A stretch of 64,000 nt of DNA from Bacillus sp. REN16 (GCF_020731355.1 NZ_JAJFZK010000010.1:1-64000); one strand, 5' to 3'; positions 15,674 through 24,317 are shown, counted from the first letter of the stretch. Translations and numbers: made by a program. The notes: generated from the letters alone by a model not told the origin.

Positions 15674-15982
15674 AAATGGACAGCAATGATGCTGCCAGAA
15701 CATGTGAAAATACTTAGAGATTGGGCGGAGGAAGATACGTATGAGCAAAAGCCAGAACTAGATGAGCAGCAAATTGAAGAGATGAATGGCATTCTTTGCC
15801 AGGCGATGGAGGAGGGGAGAGAGATTATCGTTACGCATTACGAAGCGAAACACCACAAACTCCTCCTTGGCACGATTCATCATTATGATAACTTACAAAA
15901 CAGATTGCACATCATTGATAAATTTGGGGAAGCACACTATATCCCTATAAACATGCTAGTCGATCTGCGCTTTTCAGACTAA
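15650..15982 (+). CDS. yolD: YolD-like protein
   Basis: The protein has 110 residues. The start MIRDRGAIKWTAMMLPEHVK, followed by a helical acidic stretch and an SH3-like C-terminal part (IHHYDNLQNRLHIID...YIPINMLVDLRF), is typical of YolD proteins, the usual partner encoded after uvrX. YolD is thought to help or restrain the Y-family polymerase, a suggested UmuD-like role. Here it sits behind a LexA-boxed promoter with its own uvrX deleted, so it may serve in trans the polymerase made at 12959. A terminator follows at 16038. Confidence 0.85.
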   Translation: MIRDRGAIKWTAMMLPEHVKILRDWAEEDTYEQKPELDEQQIEEMNGILCQAMEEGREIIVTHYEAKHHKLLLGTIHHYDNLQNRLHIIDKFGEAHYIPINMLVDLRFSD

Positions 15983-16037
15983 TTTCTCACATAAAACGAT
16001 TGTAAAAGGATTTTGGTTCGACATTTTTCGAAACTTG

Positions 16038-16072
16038 AAGCCTTGCAGTAACTTATACTACAAGGCTTTTTA
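16038..16072. terminator. Rho-independent terminator
   Basis: AAGCCTTG/CAAGGCTT followed by TTTT ends the yolD transcript. It also lies downstream of the convergent amiS-like gene. Confidence 0.75.
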
Positions 16073-16123
16073 CATTTGATAAACCCCCATATTCAGGGTG
16101 CTAGGTTTAGGTTTATATGTTAT

Positions 16124-16744
16124 TTAAGCATCTAGCTGGTCTACACGTTTCTCGTTAATAAATGTTGGTAACATTTTATAGAGGAGAGCAAAAATAATGA
16201 AAGCACCAATCCCAATGATGATACCGGCTACATTTGTAACGGCATCCCATATGCCAGCTAATATAGAAAATGCCGGTATGGTACATGTAATCCATGATTG
16301 AATGACTGCAATCCAGCCAGTATACTTTTCGATTGGTTTATTTTTGGCAAGTAACAGGTAAAATAGAAACCATAAAAATGCCCACATTAACCAGATGATT
16401 CCAAATTTAACATCCCCAAAATTTATAAAATTGACTAAAGAATAACCAATAGCGAGGATTGAAACCCATAAAGAATAGTAACCCACACCGCTTCCGCTTG
16501 CATTGGTTAGATTGGTAATCCCCACATACAAATAAGTAAATCCAAATAAAAAAATAGCTGAAGCTGATAAAATAGTTTGAGCGTCTCCATTAGCTGTTGT
16601 AATCATAAAAATAGGTGTAAATATTTGTAGCCCGCCAACAAATAGATTAAAAATACCTGCACTTTTACCGTCAATTTTTCCTAATAGCATGAAACCGTTG
16701 ACTAACAAAACAGCTCCAACATAAAGCAATCCGACATTTGACAT
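16124..16744 (-). CDS. AmiS/UreI family transporter
   Basis: The protein has 206 residues from the ATG 8 bases after GGGGG (a TTG two codons earlier is too close). There are six transmembrane segments. Sequences such as VGLLYVGAVLLVNGFMLLGK and FLFGFTYLYVGITNL fit the AmiS/UreI family, which forms channels for urea or short-chain amides in the cytoplasmic membrane. A perfect sigma-54 promoter lies 67 bases upstream, and the next gene upstream is the AmiC-like sigma-54 activator. I infer that it admits the amide hydrolysed by the amidase at 19915. Confidence 0.85.
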   Translation of the reverse strand: MSNVGLLYVGAVLLVNGFMLLGKIDGKSAGIFNLFVGGLQIFTPIFMITTANGDAQTILSASAIFLFGFTYLYVGITNLTNASGSGVGYYSLWVSILAIGYSLVNFINFGDVKFGIIWLMWAFLWFLFYLLLAKNKPIEKYTGWIAVIQSWITCTIPAFSILAGIWDAVTNVAGIIIGIGAFIIFALLYKMLPTFINEKRVDQLDA

Positions 16745-16810
16745 AGCCAATTCCCCCTTGGTTTTTCAGTATTACATTTCAATAGCCACATTGTTTAATG
16801 ATCAAATTAA

Positions 16811-16828
16811 ATGCAATAAATGTGCCAA
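16811..16828 (-). promoter_or_regulatory. Sigma-54 promoter of the amiS-like gene
   Basis: On the minus strand it reads TTGGCACATTTATTGCAT, matching TGGCAC-N5-TTGCW with GG and GC exactly 10 bases apart. It requires an AAA+ activator, whose gene lies just upstream. Confidence 0.88.
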
Positions 16829-16937
16829 TGTATTACGTACACAGCAAGGGAGTCATCATTCCTAGATAAAAATATATTAAATTACCCCAAAACTAGTTTC
16901 TAAGTTAAAAGCTTTTGAATCAAAAAGAGGGGAGTCG

Positions 16938-16972
16938 TGTTTCATTATGATACATTGTTCCATGTTGAAACA
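16938..16972. promoter_or_regulatory. Candidate activator-binding sites upstream of amiS
   Basis: TGTTCCATGTTGAAACA at 16956-16972 matches TGTGCCATTTTGAAACA at 19584 in 15 of 17 positions. A weaker inverted match, TGTTTCATTATGATACA, sits at 16938-16954. The pair lies 110-160 bp upstream of the -24/-12 element, a normal enhancer distance. The rest of 16745-17093 shows no gene. Confidence 0.6.
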
Positions 16973-17093
16973 AATGTGTAAGAATCTTTTCTCCTAAAAT
17001 CGATAACTATTGTCAAATTTGCAGCAGCAAAATGAATAGGGTCTAACGATTCTCATTAATCGCTAAGCCCTATTCATGAATCAATCAGTTAAA

Positions 17094-19373
17094 TTATACT
17101 GTAATGTGAAACTCCTTAATTTTTCGATATAAAGTGCTGCGGGAAATTCCAAGCACTTGTGATGCTTCCATGACTGATTTTGATTCTTGTAATGTTTGTT
17201 CAATCATTGTTTTTTCCAAATCTTTTAATGATTTTTCTTTTGGTTTTTTTAGTTGATAGTAGCCCTTTAGAGCAGTCGGTAGGTGCTTTGCTTTAATGTG
17301 AGATTCTTCGGCTCTTCCAAGAAGAAATGCACGTTCCAATACGTTTCTTAGTTCGCGAATATTCCCTGGCCAATGATATTGAAAGAGTGAGGAAAATGCT
17401 TCATCACTCATTTTGTTTGGTCCACTGCCGTATATTTCTTGGAACTCCTGTAATATTTCTTCACAAAGGAATTCCATATCTTCAATTCTATTTCGAAGCG
17501 GGGGAATCGAAATGGATAATACATTTAAACGGTAAAATAAATCACTGCGAAACGAGTTATTGTATGCGATTTCCTCGTCAAGATTTCTGTTCGTTGCAGC
17601 AATTATTCTAACATCCACCGGGCGTTCTTTTGTATCACCAAGACGAACGATTTTTTTTGTTTCAATTGCTCGTAATAACACAACCTGTAACTCATATGGC
17701 ATGTCCCCAATTTCATCTAAAAAGATTGTTCCATAGTTGGCAGCTTCAAATTTTCCAATGGAACCGCCTTTTTTGGCACCGGTAAAAGCTCCTTCCACAA
17801 AACCAAATAGTTCGCTCGTAATCAGTTCTTTTGGCAACATCCCAGTGTTTACTGGGATGAACGGCCCATTTTTTCGATCACTTTGATAGTGAATAGACTT
17901 TGCAATGACTTCTTTACCGGTTCCAGTTTCACCAAGTATTAGTACATTTGCAACTGATTGCGAAGCGATTTTTGCCACTTCTAGCTCTGTACGGAATTGA
18001 TCACTTAAAGTGCGAATTTGTCCAAACTTGAATATTGTGCCTGAACGATGGATGTTTTTCTTGGGTTTAATTAAATATAGTTGTTGATTGTTTGTTTCAT
18101 AATGATGGACTTGGAAGGTAGTATCCAATTGTTGCAGCATACTTTTCGAAATGAATTGACCTTCCTTATATTTTGTCAATTGGGCACCTTTTTCACTTAT
18201 ATATAAAATTTTAAGCTCATTAGATAAAACAAAGAGTGCTTGTTCACAAACTTCTCCCCATGCCCGTAGAAAAACTTCATTTAAATGTTCATACCGTCGG
18301 CCTTTTTCTTTAAATGGTTTTGGGGAAATGTTATGTTCAGAATCCCAGACAATGCCAAATTGGCCATCAGAAAGTACTTTCCCAATTTTTGCAGGTCGTG
18401 ACAAGTGACGATGAGTAGAATCGAATACCAATGTTCCACAAGGACTTTCTATTTTTTTATCGCTTAAATGGTAAAAAATCGTTCTGTGCTCTATACTTTT
18501 CGTTTCAATGATGCTATCAATAATCAATTTTGTCCCAAGATACGTATTAAACATAACAGAAGAAATACCCTTATTTCCTTTAGTAAACTGCCGGAAATTT
18601 TTAACAAAATGTAGGTTTTGTTCGTTCTTGATTGATTGGAAATAACTAGCTGAGCCATAATGGCCTTGAGCGACTTTAGCCCCCATTACATCAATTTCCG
18701 TTTCCTTTGTAATTGGGCTGAAAATAGGCATTTTATCAGGTGAAAGACCGAGGCGATGGTACTCTTGATAAAAGGAGATGACACTCTTTCCAACGATTGT
18801 TGAGACAATAGCATCTGGTTTTTTGAGAATAATTTCTTGTAAGACATCGTAAAAGTTTTGTTGCCCTAGTGGTACATAATGTTCCCCGATAACAGAACCA
18901 TTCATTTCTTGTAAATATGTTTTAACCTGTTGGTTCGTTTCTCGCGGATAAATGTAATCAGATCCAATACAAAATACCTTTTTCCCATAATGATGTACCA
19001 TATAATCTAATAGAGTGTGAACTTGTTGATTTGGAACTTCTCCAGTGTAGAGTACATTTGGATGACATTCCCTACCTTCATACAAAGCTGGATAGACGAG
19101 GAGACAATTGTATTTCTCTAGCACTGGTAAAATGGCTTTCCTGCAGGCCGATGTGTAACAGCCAATAAAAATTCTAACTCCTTCTTTTGCAAGTTTTTCT
19201 GCTTCTTCTGCACCTTTTACTGGGTCCGAACAGATATCCCGTACAATTGCTTCAATTGTGTAGTGGTCACTTTGGTATTCGGATATGGCAAATTTGGCAG
19301 CATCACTTTGTCCTTTCTCCGTTATCGACGTTGTACCAGTTAATGAAAATAATAAACCAACTTTAATGTACAC
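17094..19373 (-). CDS. Sigma-54 activator fused to an AmiC-like amide sensor
   Basis: The protein has 759 residues from GTG 19373, which follows GGAGGGGG; the frame stays open 24 codons further upstream without a site. Residues 1-355 form a periplasmic-binding-protein fold of the AmiC/urea-binding type (KVGLLFSLTGTTSITEKGQS, then GCYTSACRKAILPVLE and LVYPALYEG) with no signal peptide, so it senses ligand in the cytoplasm. Residues 378-436 look PAS-like (ALFVLSNELKILYIS). Residues 455-690 are the AAA+ domain with Walker A GETGTGKE and the sigma-54 contact GAFTGA. A Fis-type helix-turn-helix closes the protein (MEASQVLGISRSTLYRKI). In Pseudomonas, AmiC is a separate repressor of the antiterminator AmiR; here the sensor is built into a one-component sigma-54 activator. 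The target promoters lie on both sides (16811, 19641). Confidence 0.88.
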   Translation of the reverse strand: MYIKVGLLFSLTGTTSITEKGQSDAAKFAISEYQSDHYTIEAIVRDICSDPVKGAEEAEKLAKEGVRIFIGCYTSACRKAILPVLEKYNCLLVYPALYEGRECHPNVLYTGEVPNQQVHTLLDYMVHHYGKKVFCIGSDYIYPRETNQQVKTYLQEMNGSVIGEHYVPLGQQNFYDVLQEIILKKPDAIVSTIVGKSVISFYQEYHRLGLSPDKMPIFSPITKETEIDVMGAKVAQGHYGSASYFQSIKNEQNLHFVKNFRQFTKGNKGISSVMFNTYLGTKLIIDSIIETKSIEHRTIFYHLSDKKIESPCGTLVFDSTHRHLSRPAKIGKVLSDGQFGIVWDSEHNISPKPFKEKGRRYEHLNEVFLRAWGEVCEQALFVLSNELKILYISEKGAQLTKYKEGQFISKSMLQQLDTTFQVHHYETNNQQLYLIKPKKNIHRSGTIFKFGQIRTLSDQFRTELEVAKIASQSVANVLILGETGTGKEVIAKSIHYQSDRKNGPFIPVNTGMLPKELITSELFGFVEGAFTGAKKGGSIGKFEAANYGTIFLDEIGDMPYELQVVLLRAIETKKIVRLGDTKERPVDVRIIAATNRNLDEEIAYNNSFRSDLFYRLNVLSISIPPLRNRIEDMEFLCEEILQEFQEIYGSGPNKMSDEAFSSLFQYHWPGNIRELRNVLERAFLLGRAEESHIKAKHLPTALKGYYQLKKPKEKSLKDLEKTMIEQTLQESKSVMEASQVLGISRSTLYRKIKEFHITV

Positions 19374-19493
19374 ACTATTTGTCCCCCTCCAATATAATAG
19401 AAAACAAAATGAAATGAAAATGCCTGCATGTATATCATATATCAAATCTTCGGAAAACTAAATATATTCTGCTTTCTATTTTCGTAAAAGACA

Positions 19494-19600
19494 TGTTTCA
19501 ATTTGAGAATCAGTCTATTAATCGGACAAACCTCTGTTATTCTACTAATAAATTAACATTATCGAAATCTCCAGATAAAACAATGTGCCATTTTGAAACA
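19494..19600. promoter_or_regulatory. Candidate activator-binding sites upstream of the amidase operon
   Basis: TGTGCCATTTTGAAACA (19584-19600) is 15 of 17 identical to the site upstream of amiS. A second, inverted partial copy begins TGTTTCAA at 19494. They sit about 40 and 130 bases before the -24 element, between the activator gene and its target. Confidence 0.6.
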
Positions 19601-19640
19601 GCCATATACAGCAACACCTAACAGTTAATGTTCTTTTCAA

Positions 19641-19658
19641 TTGGCACGGTATTTGCAT
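19641..19658 (+). promoter_or_regulatory. Sigma-54 promoter of the amidase operon
   Basis: TTGGCACGGTATTTGCAT has GG and GC separated by 10 bases, a full match to the -24/-12 consensus. Transcription should begin near 19668. Confidence 0.9.
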
Positions 19659-19739
19659 ATAGAAATGGTAAGAGGGAAAGGAGGTTCAATAAATAGTTTG
19701 GCTGAAAAAATTGACAACCTTAACAAGGAGGAACCTAAA

Positions 19740-19922
19740 TTGAAACAATTATCTGTTCGAGAATTATTGGAAAACCAAGGTATTACAATCCCACCACATC
19801 TTTCTGAGATTGAAAAACGCTGGGAGGGAATTCAAACGCTTAAAGCAGAAATAAAAAATGCGGTGCTGGACGATTATGATATTGCACTTCGTAATATACC
19901 AGGAGGGGATCACATTGAGTAG
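19740..19922 (+). CDS. AtzG-like small subunit encoded before the amidase
   Basis: The protein has 60 residues from TTG 19740, eight bases after AAGGAGG. Another TTG in frame at 19698 follows a second AAAGGAGG at 12 bases, so the product may be 74 residues. The part ITIPPHLSEIEKRWEGIQTL, then acidic residues and a short tail with NIPGGDH, resembles AtzG/DUF4089 proteins, GatC-like subunits that pair with amidases such as AtzE. The stop overlaps the amidase start by 8 bases, as expected for a complex. The family call is moderate, the association strong. Confidence 0.6.
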   Translation: MKQLSVRELLENQGITIPPHLSEIEKRWEGIQTLKAEIKNAVLDDYDIALRNIPGGDHIE

Positions 19923-21330
19923 AGAGTTAGTTTCAAAGTCGGTCGAAGAGTTGGCTCCATTACTTGAAAATAGGGATGTATCGTCAGTCGAGTTAACAAA
20001 AGCAGTTTTAGATCACGCAGAGGCAGTTAATGAAGAAATTAATGCATATGTGAGTTTTACAAGAAAACAGGCAGTTGAAGCAGCTGAGAAAGCGGATATG
20101 GAAATCGCTTCTGGAAATTATCGAGGAATGTACCATGGAATTCCAATGGCCGTTAAAGATAATCTTTATTTTAAAGATGAAGTGACGACAATGTCATCAA
20201 AGATTCATGGTGAGTTTGTTTCTTCTTATGATGCTACAATCATTGCTAAAATGAAGGAAGCCGGAATTGTTTTCACTGGAAAATTAAACATGCATGAATA
20301 TGCATGGGGAATTACAAATAACAGTCCTCATTTTGGACCTGTTAAAAATCCATGGAATTTAAACAAAATTCCTGGTGGTTCAAGTGGTGGCTCGGGTGCC
20401 GCTGTTGCTGCTGATATGACTGTTGCAACATTAGGAACGGATACAGCTGGCTCAATTCGTATTCCATCCTCAGCTTGCGGAATCGTTGGACTTAAGCCGA
20501 CACATGGAAGGGTAAGTAAATATGGCTGTTTCCCACTTGCATGGACACTTGACCACATTGGTCCAATGACAAAAACAGTGAAGGATGCGGCTGGTTTACT
20601 CGAGGTAATTGCAGGTTACGACACAAACGATCCAACTACTATAAATGTACCTGTTGGAAATTATACAGAGCAGTTAACAGGTGATATGAAGGATGTCGTT
20701 ATTGGAATAAATGAAGAGTATTTCTTCAAAAATGTTGACTCCGATGTAGAAAGGCTAGTTAGACAAGGTATTCAATCACTTGTTGAACAAGGTGCGAAGG
20801 TAGAGGAAGTAAAAATACCTGCATTAAAATACGCTGAATACGTAGAATTAGTCACATCATTGTCTGAAGCGTCGGCCATCCATCATCGCGACTTGTTAAC
20901 ACGACCAGATGATTTCGGTGATGATATTCGAATGCTATTTGAATTAGGGGAGTTATTCACTGCTGTTGACTATCTCCAAGCTCAACAATTAAGAAGACAA
21001 TTAAAGCTTGAGTTCCAAAAGGCGTTTTCAAAAGTTGATGTGTTAATAGCTCCGACATTACCAATTGTTGGACCTGATATTGGTGATGATTTTGCAGACC
21101 TAAATGGAGAAAAGGTTGATTTAATCGAAAATATCATTCGCTTCACAGGACCTAGCAACTTAACTGGCCTACCAGCTTTAACGGTTCCTTGTGGATTCAA
21201 GAATGATTTGCCGGTAGGTCTACAAATTATTGGACCAGCGTTTAATGAAGGAAGAGTACTTAACGTAGGTTACGCTATTGAAAAAACAAATCCGTTACGT
21301 GGAAGAAAACCACAGATGGTGCTGTCTTAA
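19915..21330 (+). CDS. Amidase signature family hydrolase
   Basis: The protein has 471 residues from TTG 19915, following AGGAGGGG. It holds the Ser-cisSer-Lys triad of amidase signature enzymes: lysine in GIPMAVKDN, the glycine/serine loop GGSSGGSGAAVAADM, and the nucleophile region GTDTAGSIRIPSSACGIVGL, followed by KPTHGRVS. It is related to GatA, AtzE and other aliphatic amidases and hydrolyses an amide to acid and ammonia in the cytoplasm; the natural substrate cannot be read from sequence. It is transcribed from the sigma-54 promoter at 19641 together with the small gene before it. It is not part of a gatCAB operon, which argues against a tRNA amidotransferase role. Confidence 0.88.
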   Translation: MSRELVSKSVEELAPLLENRDVSSVELTKAVLDHAEAVNEEINAYVSFTRKQAVEAAEKADMEIASGNYRGMYHGIPMAVKDNLYFKDEVTTMSSKIHGEFVSSYDATIIAKMKEAGIVFTGKLNMHEYAWGITNNSPHFGPVKNPWNLNKIPGGSSGGSGAAVAADMTVATLGTDTAGSIRIPSSACGIVGLKPTHGRVSKYGCFPLAWTLDHIGPMTKTVKDAAGLLEVIAGYDTNDPTTINVPVGNYTEQLTGDMKDVVIGINEEYFFKNVDSDVERLVRQGIQSLVEQGAKVEEVKIPALKYAEYVELVTSLSEASAIHHRDLLTRPDDFGDDIRMLFELGELFTAVDYLQAQQLRRQLKLEFQKAFSKVDVLIAPTLPIVGPDIGDDFADLNGEKVDLIENIIRFTGPSNLTGLPALTVPCGFKNDLPVGLQIIGPAFNEGRVLNVGYAIEKTNPLRGRKPQMVLS

Positions 21331-21391
21331 ACCTGATTTTTTAGGGAATCCATTCGGCTTTCCTGCAATGTGTAAAAGTAATCATTAAAAG

Positions 21392-21418
21392 AGGGTTGTC
21401 TCAAATAGAGGCAACCCT
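21392..21418 (+). terminator. Stem-loop terminator
   Basis: AGGGTTGTCTC pairs with GAGGCAACCCT (11 bp with one wobble) around AAATA; the tail after it is only moderately T-rich. It ends the amidase transcript. Confidence 0.65.
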
Positions 21419-21484
21419 ATTTAGCAATCTAGTACTTAAGGTAAATCGTAAGAATCTCGGTAATCAAGGGAGAGTAGTCTATAT

Positions 21485-22771
21485 ATGTATCTAGCAGTCA
21501 TCATATTTTTACTAACATTGGTTTTGGTCATTTGGCAGCCGAAGGGTCTATCAATTGGCTGGTCTGCTTGTACAGGGGCATTCCTGGCTCTAATTGTGGG
21601 TGTTGTATCTGTTAAAGATGTATTAAATGTTACAGGAATGGTTTGGAATGCTACATTGACATTAATAGCATTGATAATTATCTCTGTAGTGCTTGATAAA
21701 ATTGGTTTTTTTGAATGGGCGGCATTGCATATGACTCACTTTGCTAATGGGCATGGTTTAAAGATGTTCTTTTTAATCACTATCCTAGGGGCAATTGTTT
21801 CTGCCTTTTTTACAAACGATGGTGCAGCACTTATTCTGACTCCAATTGTTTTAGCAATGGTCCGTTCCCTGGGTTTTAAGAGAAAGATGTACCTGCCTTT
21901 TATTATGGCTTCAGGATTTATTGCAGATACCACATCATTGCCATTTGTAATTAGTAACCTCGTCAATATTGTTTCGGCAGACTTCTTCCAAATTGGTTTT
22001 TTCAAGTATGCGATGTATATGATTCTTCCAAATTTGTTTAGTTTGGGGGCAAGTATGCTTGTTCTTTATTTAGTTTTTCGTAAAGATATCCCAAACCATT
22101 TTGATATGGCTCATTTAAAGAAGCCTAGTGAAGCAATCAAGGATAGTAGAATATTTCGTATGTCATGGGTTGTATTGGTTTTCCTAATCGCAGGTTATTT
22201 TGTAAGTGAAGCTTTCTCCATTCCTGTATCCATTATAGCCGGGACGGTTGCCATTATATTTTTGCTTTTTGCACGCAGTAGTCCGATTATTGACACAGTA
22301 GTGATTATAAAACGTGCACCTTGGGCGATTGTATTTTTCTCTATCGGAATGTATGTTGTGGTATATGGTTTGAAAAATGTTGGATTGACAAGTTTTCTTG
22401 CTTTTCTTATAGAGGAAATTGCGGAACTGGGACTGTTTGTCACTACTATTGGAATGGGGTTTACTGCAGCTATTTTATCATCTGTTATGAATAATTTACC
22501 GACAGTCATGATTAATTCATTAGCGATAGCAGAAACGGACATTACTGGAATTGGGAAGGAAGCACTTATTTATGCAAACGTAATCGGAAGTGACCTAGGA
22601 CCCAAAATAACACCTATTGGTTCACTTGCTACCCTCCTTTGGCTACATATTTTAGCAACAAAAGATGTTAAAATTACATGGGGTTACTATTGTAAAATCG
22701 GAGTTATCCTTACAATACCGACCCTTTTCATCACATTAATCGGGTTGTATGTATCATTATTAATATTTTAA
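21485..22771 (+). CDS. ArsB/NhaD-type membrane transporter
   Basis: The protein has 428 residues and about eleven hydrophobic segments. The sequence belongs to the ArsB/ion transporter superfamily: [18 protein letters not shown] in one half and [16 protein letters not shown] with [19 protein letters not shown] in the other are its paired signature loops. ArsB itself extrudes arsenite, but no arsR or arsC lies nearby. Instead the gene follows the amidase operon after a terminator, so a carboxylate or other anion made from the amide is an alternative substrate. Family call firm, substrate open. Confidence 0.8.
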   Translation: MYLAVIIFLLTLVLVIWQPKGLSIGWSACTGAFLALIVGVVSVKDVLNVTGMVWNATLTLIALIIISVVLDKIGFFEWAALHMTHFANGHGLKMFFLITILGAIVSAFFTNDGAALILTPIVLAMVRSLGFKRKMYLPFIMASGFIADTTSLPFVISNLVNIVSADFFQIGFFKYAMYMILPNLFSLGASMLVLYLVFRKDIPNHFDMAHLKKPSEAIKDSRIFRMSWVVLVFLIAGYFVSEAFSIPVSIIAGTVAIIFLLFARSSPIIDTVVIIKRAPWAIVFFSIGMYVVVYGLKNVGLTSFLAFLIEEIAELGLFVTTIGMGFTAAILSSVMNNLPTVMINSLAIAETDITGIGKEALIYANVIGSDLGPKITPIGSLATLLWLHILATKDVKITWGYYCKIGVILTIPTLFITLIGLYVSLLIF

Positions 22772-22846
22772 TCTATTTGCATTACCAAGAGGGTAAGGGA
22801 TTGTCGCTTTGAATGAATAGAAGAACCACTTGTGAGGGGAATAACC

Positions 22847-23058
22847 ATGCTTCAAATACTTGAAAAATCGGATAACTTATTCATTGTTGTACACGAGATC
22901 TACAAGTATTAATCAACAAGCTCATTTTAAATTTAGACAAAAAGAATGTCAAAGTATATAAACTTTTGGGACAACATGGATTTAGTGACCCATACACGAC
23001 AAGATTCAATGAAAAGTCATCGGAAAAAGCTTTTAATGAAGGCGATACCCGGATATAA
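22847..23058 (+). pseudogene. Dienelactone hydrolase-like gene remnant
   Basis: An ATG with GAGGGG upstream opens MLQILEKSDNLFIVVHEIY, the N-terminus of a dienelactone-hydrolase-type alpha/beta protein, then stops. The expected GINQ follows one frame over (after HEIY), and after a gap the C-terminal block NVKVYKLLGQHGFSDPYTTR, with the presumed catalytic histidine, appears in a further frame. The nucleophile region is missing. It is a gene reduced by frameshift and internal deletion. Confidence 0.6.
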
Positions 23059-23116
23059 CGGGCAACATTTTTCTATGATGGTAGCTGGGTTAAAAAGAAC
23101 CCCGCATAGGGTTAGG

Positions 23117-23401
23117 TTATTTCCATTCTTCAATCAAATTAATAACTTGCTCTCTATCAAGTATATTGACAGCAAAATACGTAACGCCCCTATATTTCAT
23201 TTTTCTGATTGGGTTCATTGTCGCATTATGTATATCCCGTAAAACTTCAATATCTGGCATTGTGAAGGCTACTAAGATAATGGCCGTTTCACCATTTATA
23301 CCCCAAGTACCTCTCGTACCAAGTACTAAGGGTAACGGATTTCCACGTCCTTGGAGATAGTTATGGATCCACTCTTGTTCACTTAATCCTTTTTCAACCA
23401 T
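23117..23401 (-). CDS. Conserved-looking protein of unknown function
   Basis: The protein has 94 residues from ATG 23401 (AGGTG seven bases before; the frame extends eight codons further to 23425 without a better site). The sequence (EQEWIHNYLQGRGNPLPLVL, then GTRGTWGINGETAIILVAF and MKYRGVTYFAVNILDREQV) looks like a compact alpha-beta protein with well-spaced glycines. I do not recognise its family. It lies convergent to a decayed hydrolase gene. Codon use and composition look real. Confidence 0.5.
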   Translation of the reverse strand: MVEKGLSEQEWIHNYLQGRGNPLPLVLGTRGTWGINGETAIILVAFTMPDIEVLRDIHNATMNPIRKMKYRGVTYFAVNILDREQVINLIEEWK

Positions 23402-23690
23402 GCCAATCACACCTATTCCCAACATTTTGGGATCTATTACTCTTATTTTTCGCTTTTATCAGGGATTTTCAATAAAATTAAAGCTGCTAAAAATATTTTT
23501 ACCCAAAACGGATAAAAAATGTTATTTTCACTTACAACTATTTATTCCCAATATTTTTGGGGTAAATACGGGTGAATCTTGTCCATGTATGCGGTAACCC
23601 CATTATGGATTTGCCCATTTTTATAAACTTTCTACCCAAATAAATGCTGGGTGAATAAGATGGGATGATATCTTGAAAAGGAGAATGAAA

Positions 23691-24113
23691 ATGGCTAAAA
23701 ATCATAATGAATTTCCAACCTTGTTTGGACAAAATCAACTAAAAAATGGTTTTGGTCCTGTCTATGCCATACCTTCATTTCCATGGAAAAATGGAAGTGG
23801 CACGGGTCAAAGTGATGCGCCAACACCTAAGGGTTTAGCCAATCAGGGAGGACAAAGTGAGGAACGGAATATAGGTCAGATACCTCCAACATTGTTTGAC
23901 CAGAACCAACTAATGGGGAATTTTGGTCCTGTCTATGCAATTCCATCTTTCCCTTGGCAACATGGCGGTAACCAGGTCTATGGAATGGGCCAATGGAAGC
24001 AAGGACATGGTCCAATTATGGGTGGTGGGCAGTGGCAACAATGGGGTGGCCACCCTAATGTATTTATGCCTAGTCATATGTATGGCCCAGTTGGGTATCA
24101 ATTCCACTGGTGA
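23691..24113 (+). CDS. Tandem-repeat Gly/Gln/Trp-rich protein
   Basis: The protein has 140 residues from ATG 23691, nine bases after AAGGAG. A unit of about 30 residues occurs twice: TLFGQNQLKNGFGPVYAIPS, then FPWKNG (about 11-37), and TLFDQNQLMGNFGPVYAIPS, then FPWQHG (about 65-91). The rest is rich in G, Q, W, H and M (GQWKQGHGPIMGGGQWQQWG) and ends YQFHW. There is no signal peptide or membrane segment. Low-complexity aromatic repeats of this sort are common in Bacillus spore coat and other surface proteins, so a spore-layer role is a guess. The gene is followed by its own terminator. Confidence 0.6.
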   Translation: MAKNHNEFPTLFGQNQLKNGFGPVYAIPSFPWKNGSGTGQSDAPTPKGLANQGGQSEERNIGQIPPTLFDQNQLMGNFGPVYAIPSFPWQHGGNQVYGMGQWKQGHGPIMGGGQWQQWGGHPNVFMPSHMYGPVGYQFHW

Positions 24114-24146
24114 TTTACCTACAAGGCCTATTTTTAAATACGAAAT

Positions 24147-24188
24147 ATAAGAACCCATTACGCTGGTTCCTTCGATATGGGTTCTTAT
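24147..24188 (+). terminator. Rho-independent terminator
   Basis: The 12-bp stem ATAAGAACCCAT/ATGGGTTCTTAT lies downstream of the repeat protein gene, with a short T-rich tail. Confidence 0.65.
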
Positions 24189-24317
24189 TTGCACACTTTG
24201 CTTATTTACATTATTAAGAAGGCCCCTTTGACATACTCTCATATGGTTTTCAACAGTCTTCAGTCTGTATCTCTTAGGTATTTTAAAGCAAAATTACTTG
24301 CCACACATGATTGTTGA

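Noticed and set aside
15514-15792. Open frame of 92 codons on the minus strand
   Set aside because: It is the antisense of the promoter repeat and of yolD; part of it equals the antisense frame at the first uvrX promoter only because the DNA is repeated.
17327-17611. Open frame of 94 codons opposite the sigma-54 activator
   Set aside because: It lies wholly within the AAA+ coding region, and the activator's motifs are intact.
21485-22771. Arsenic resistance operon
   Set aside because: The transporter is ArsB-like, but no arsR, arsC or acr3 is nearby, so the operon name is not justified.
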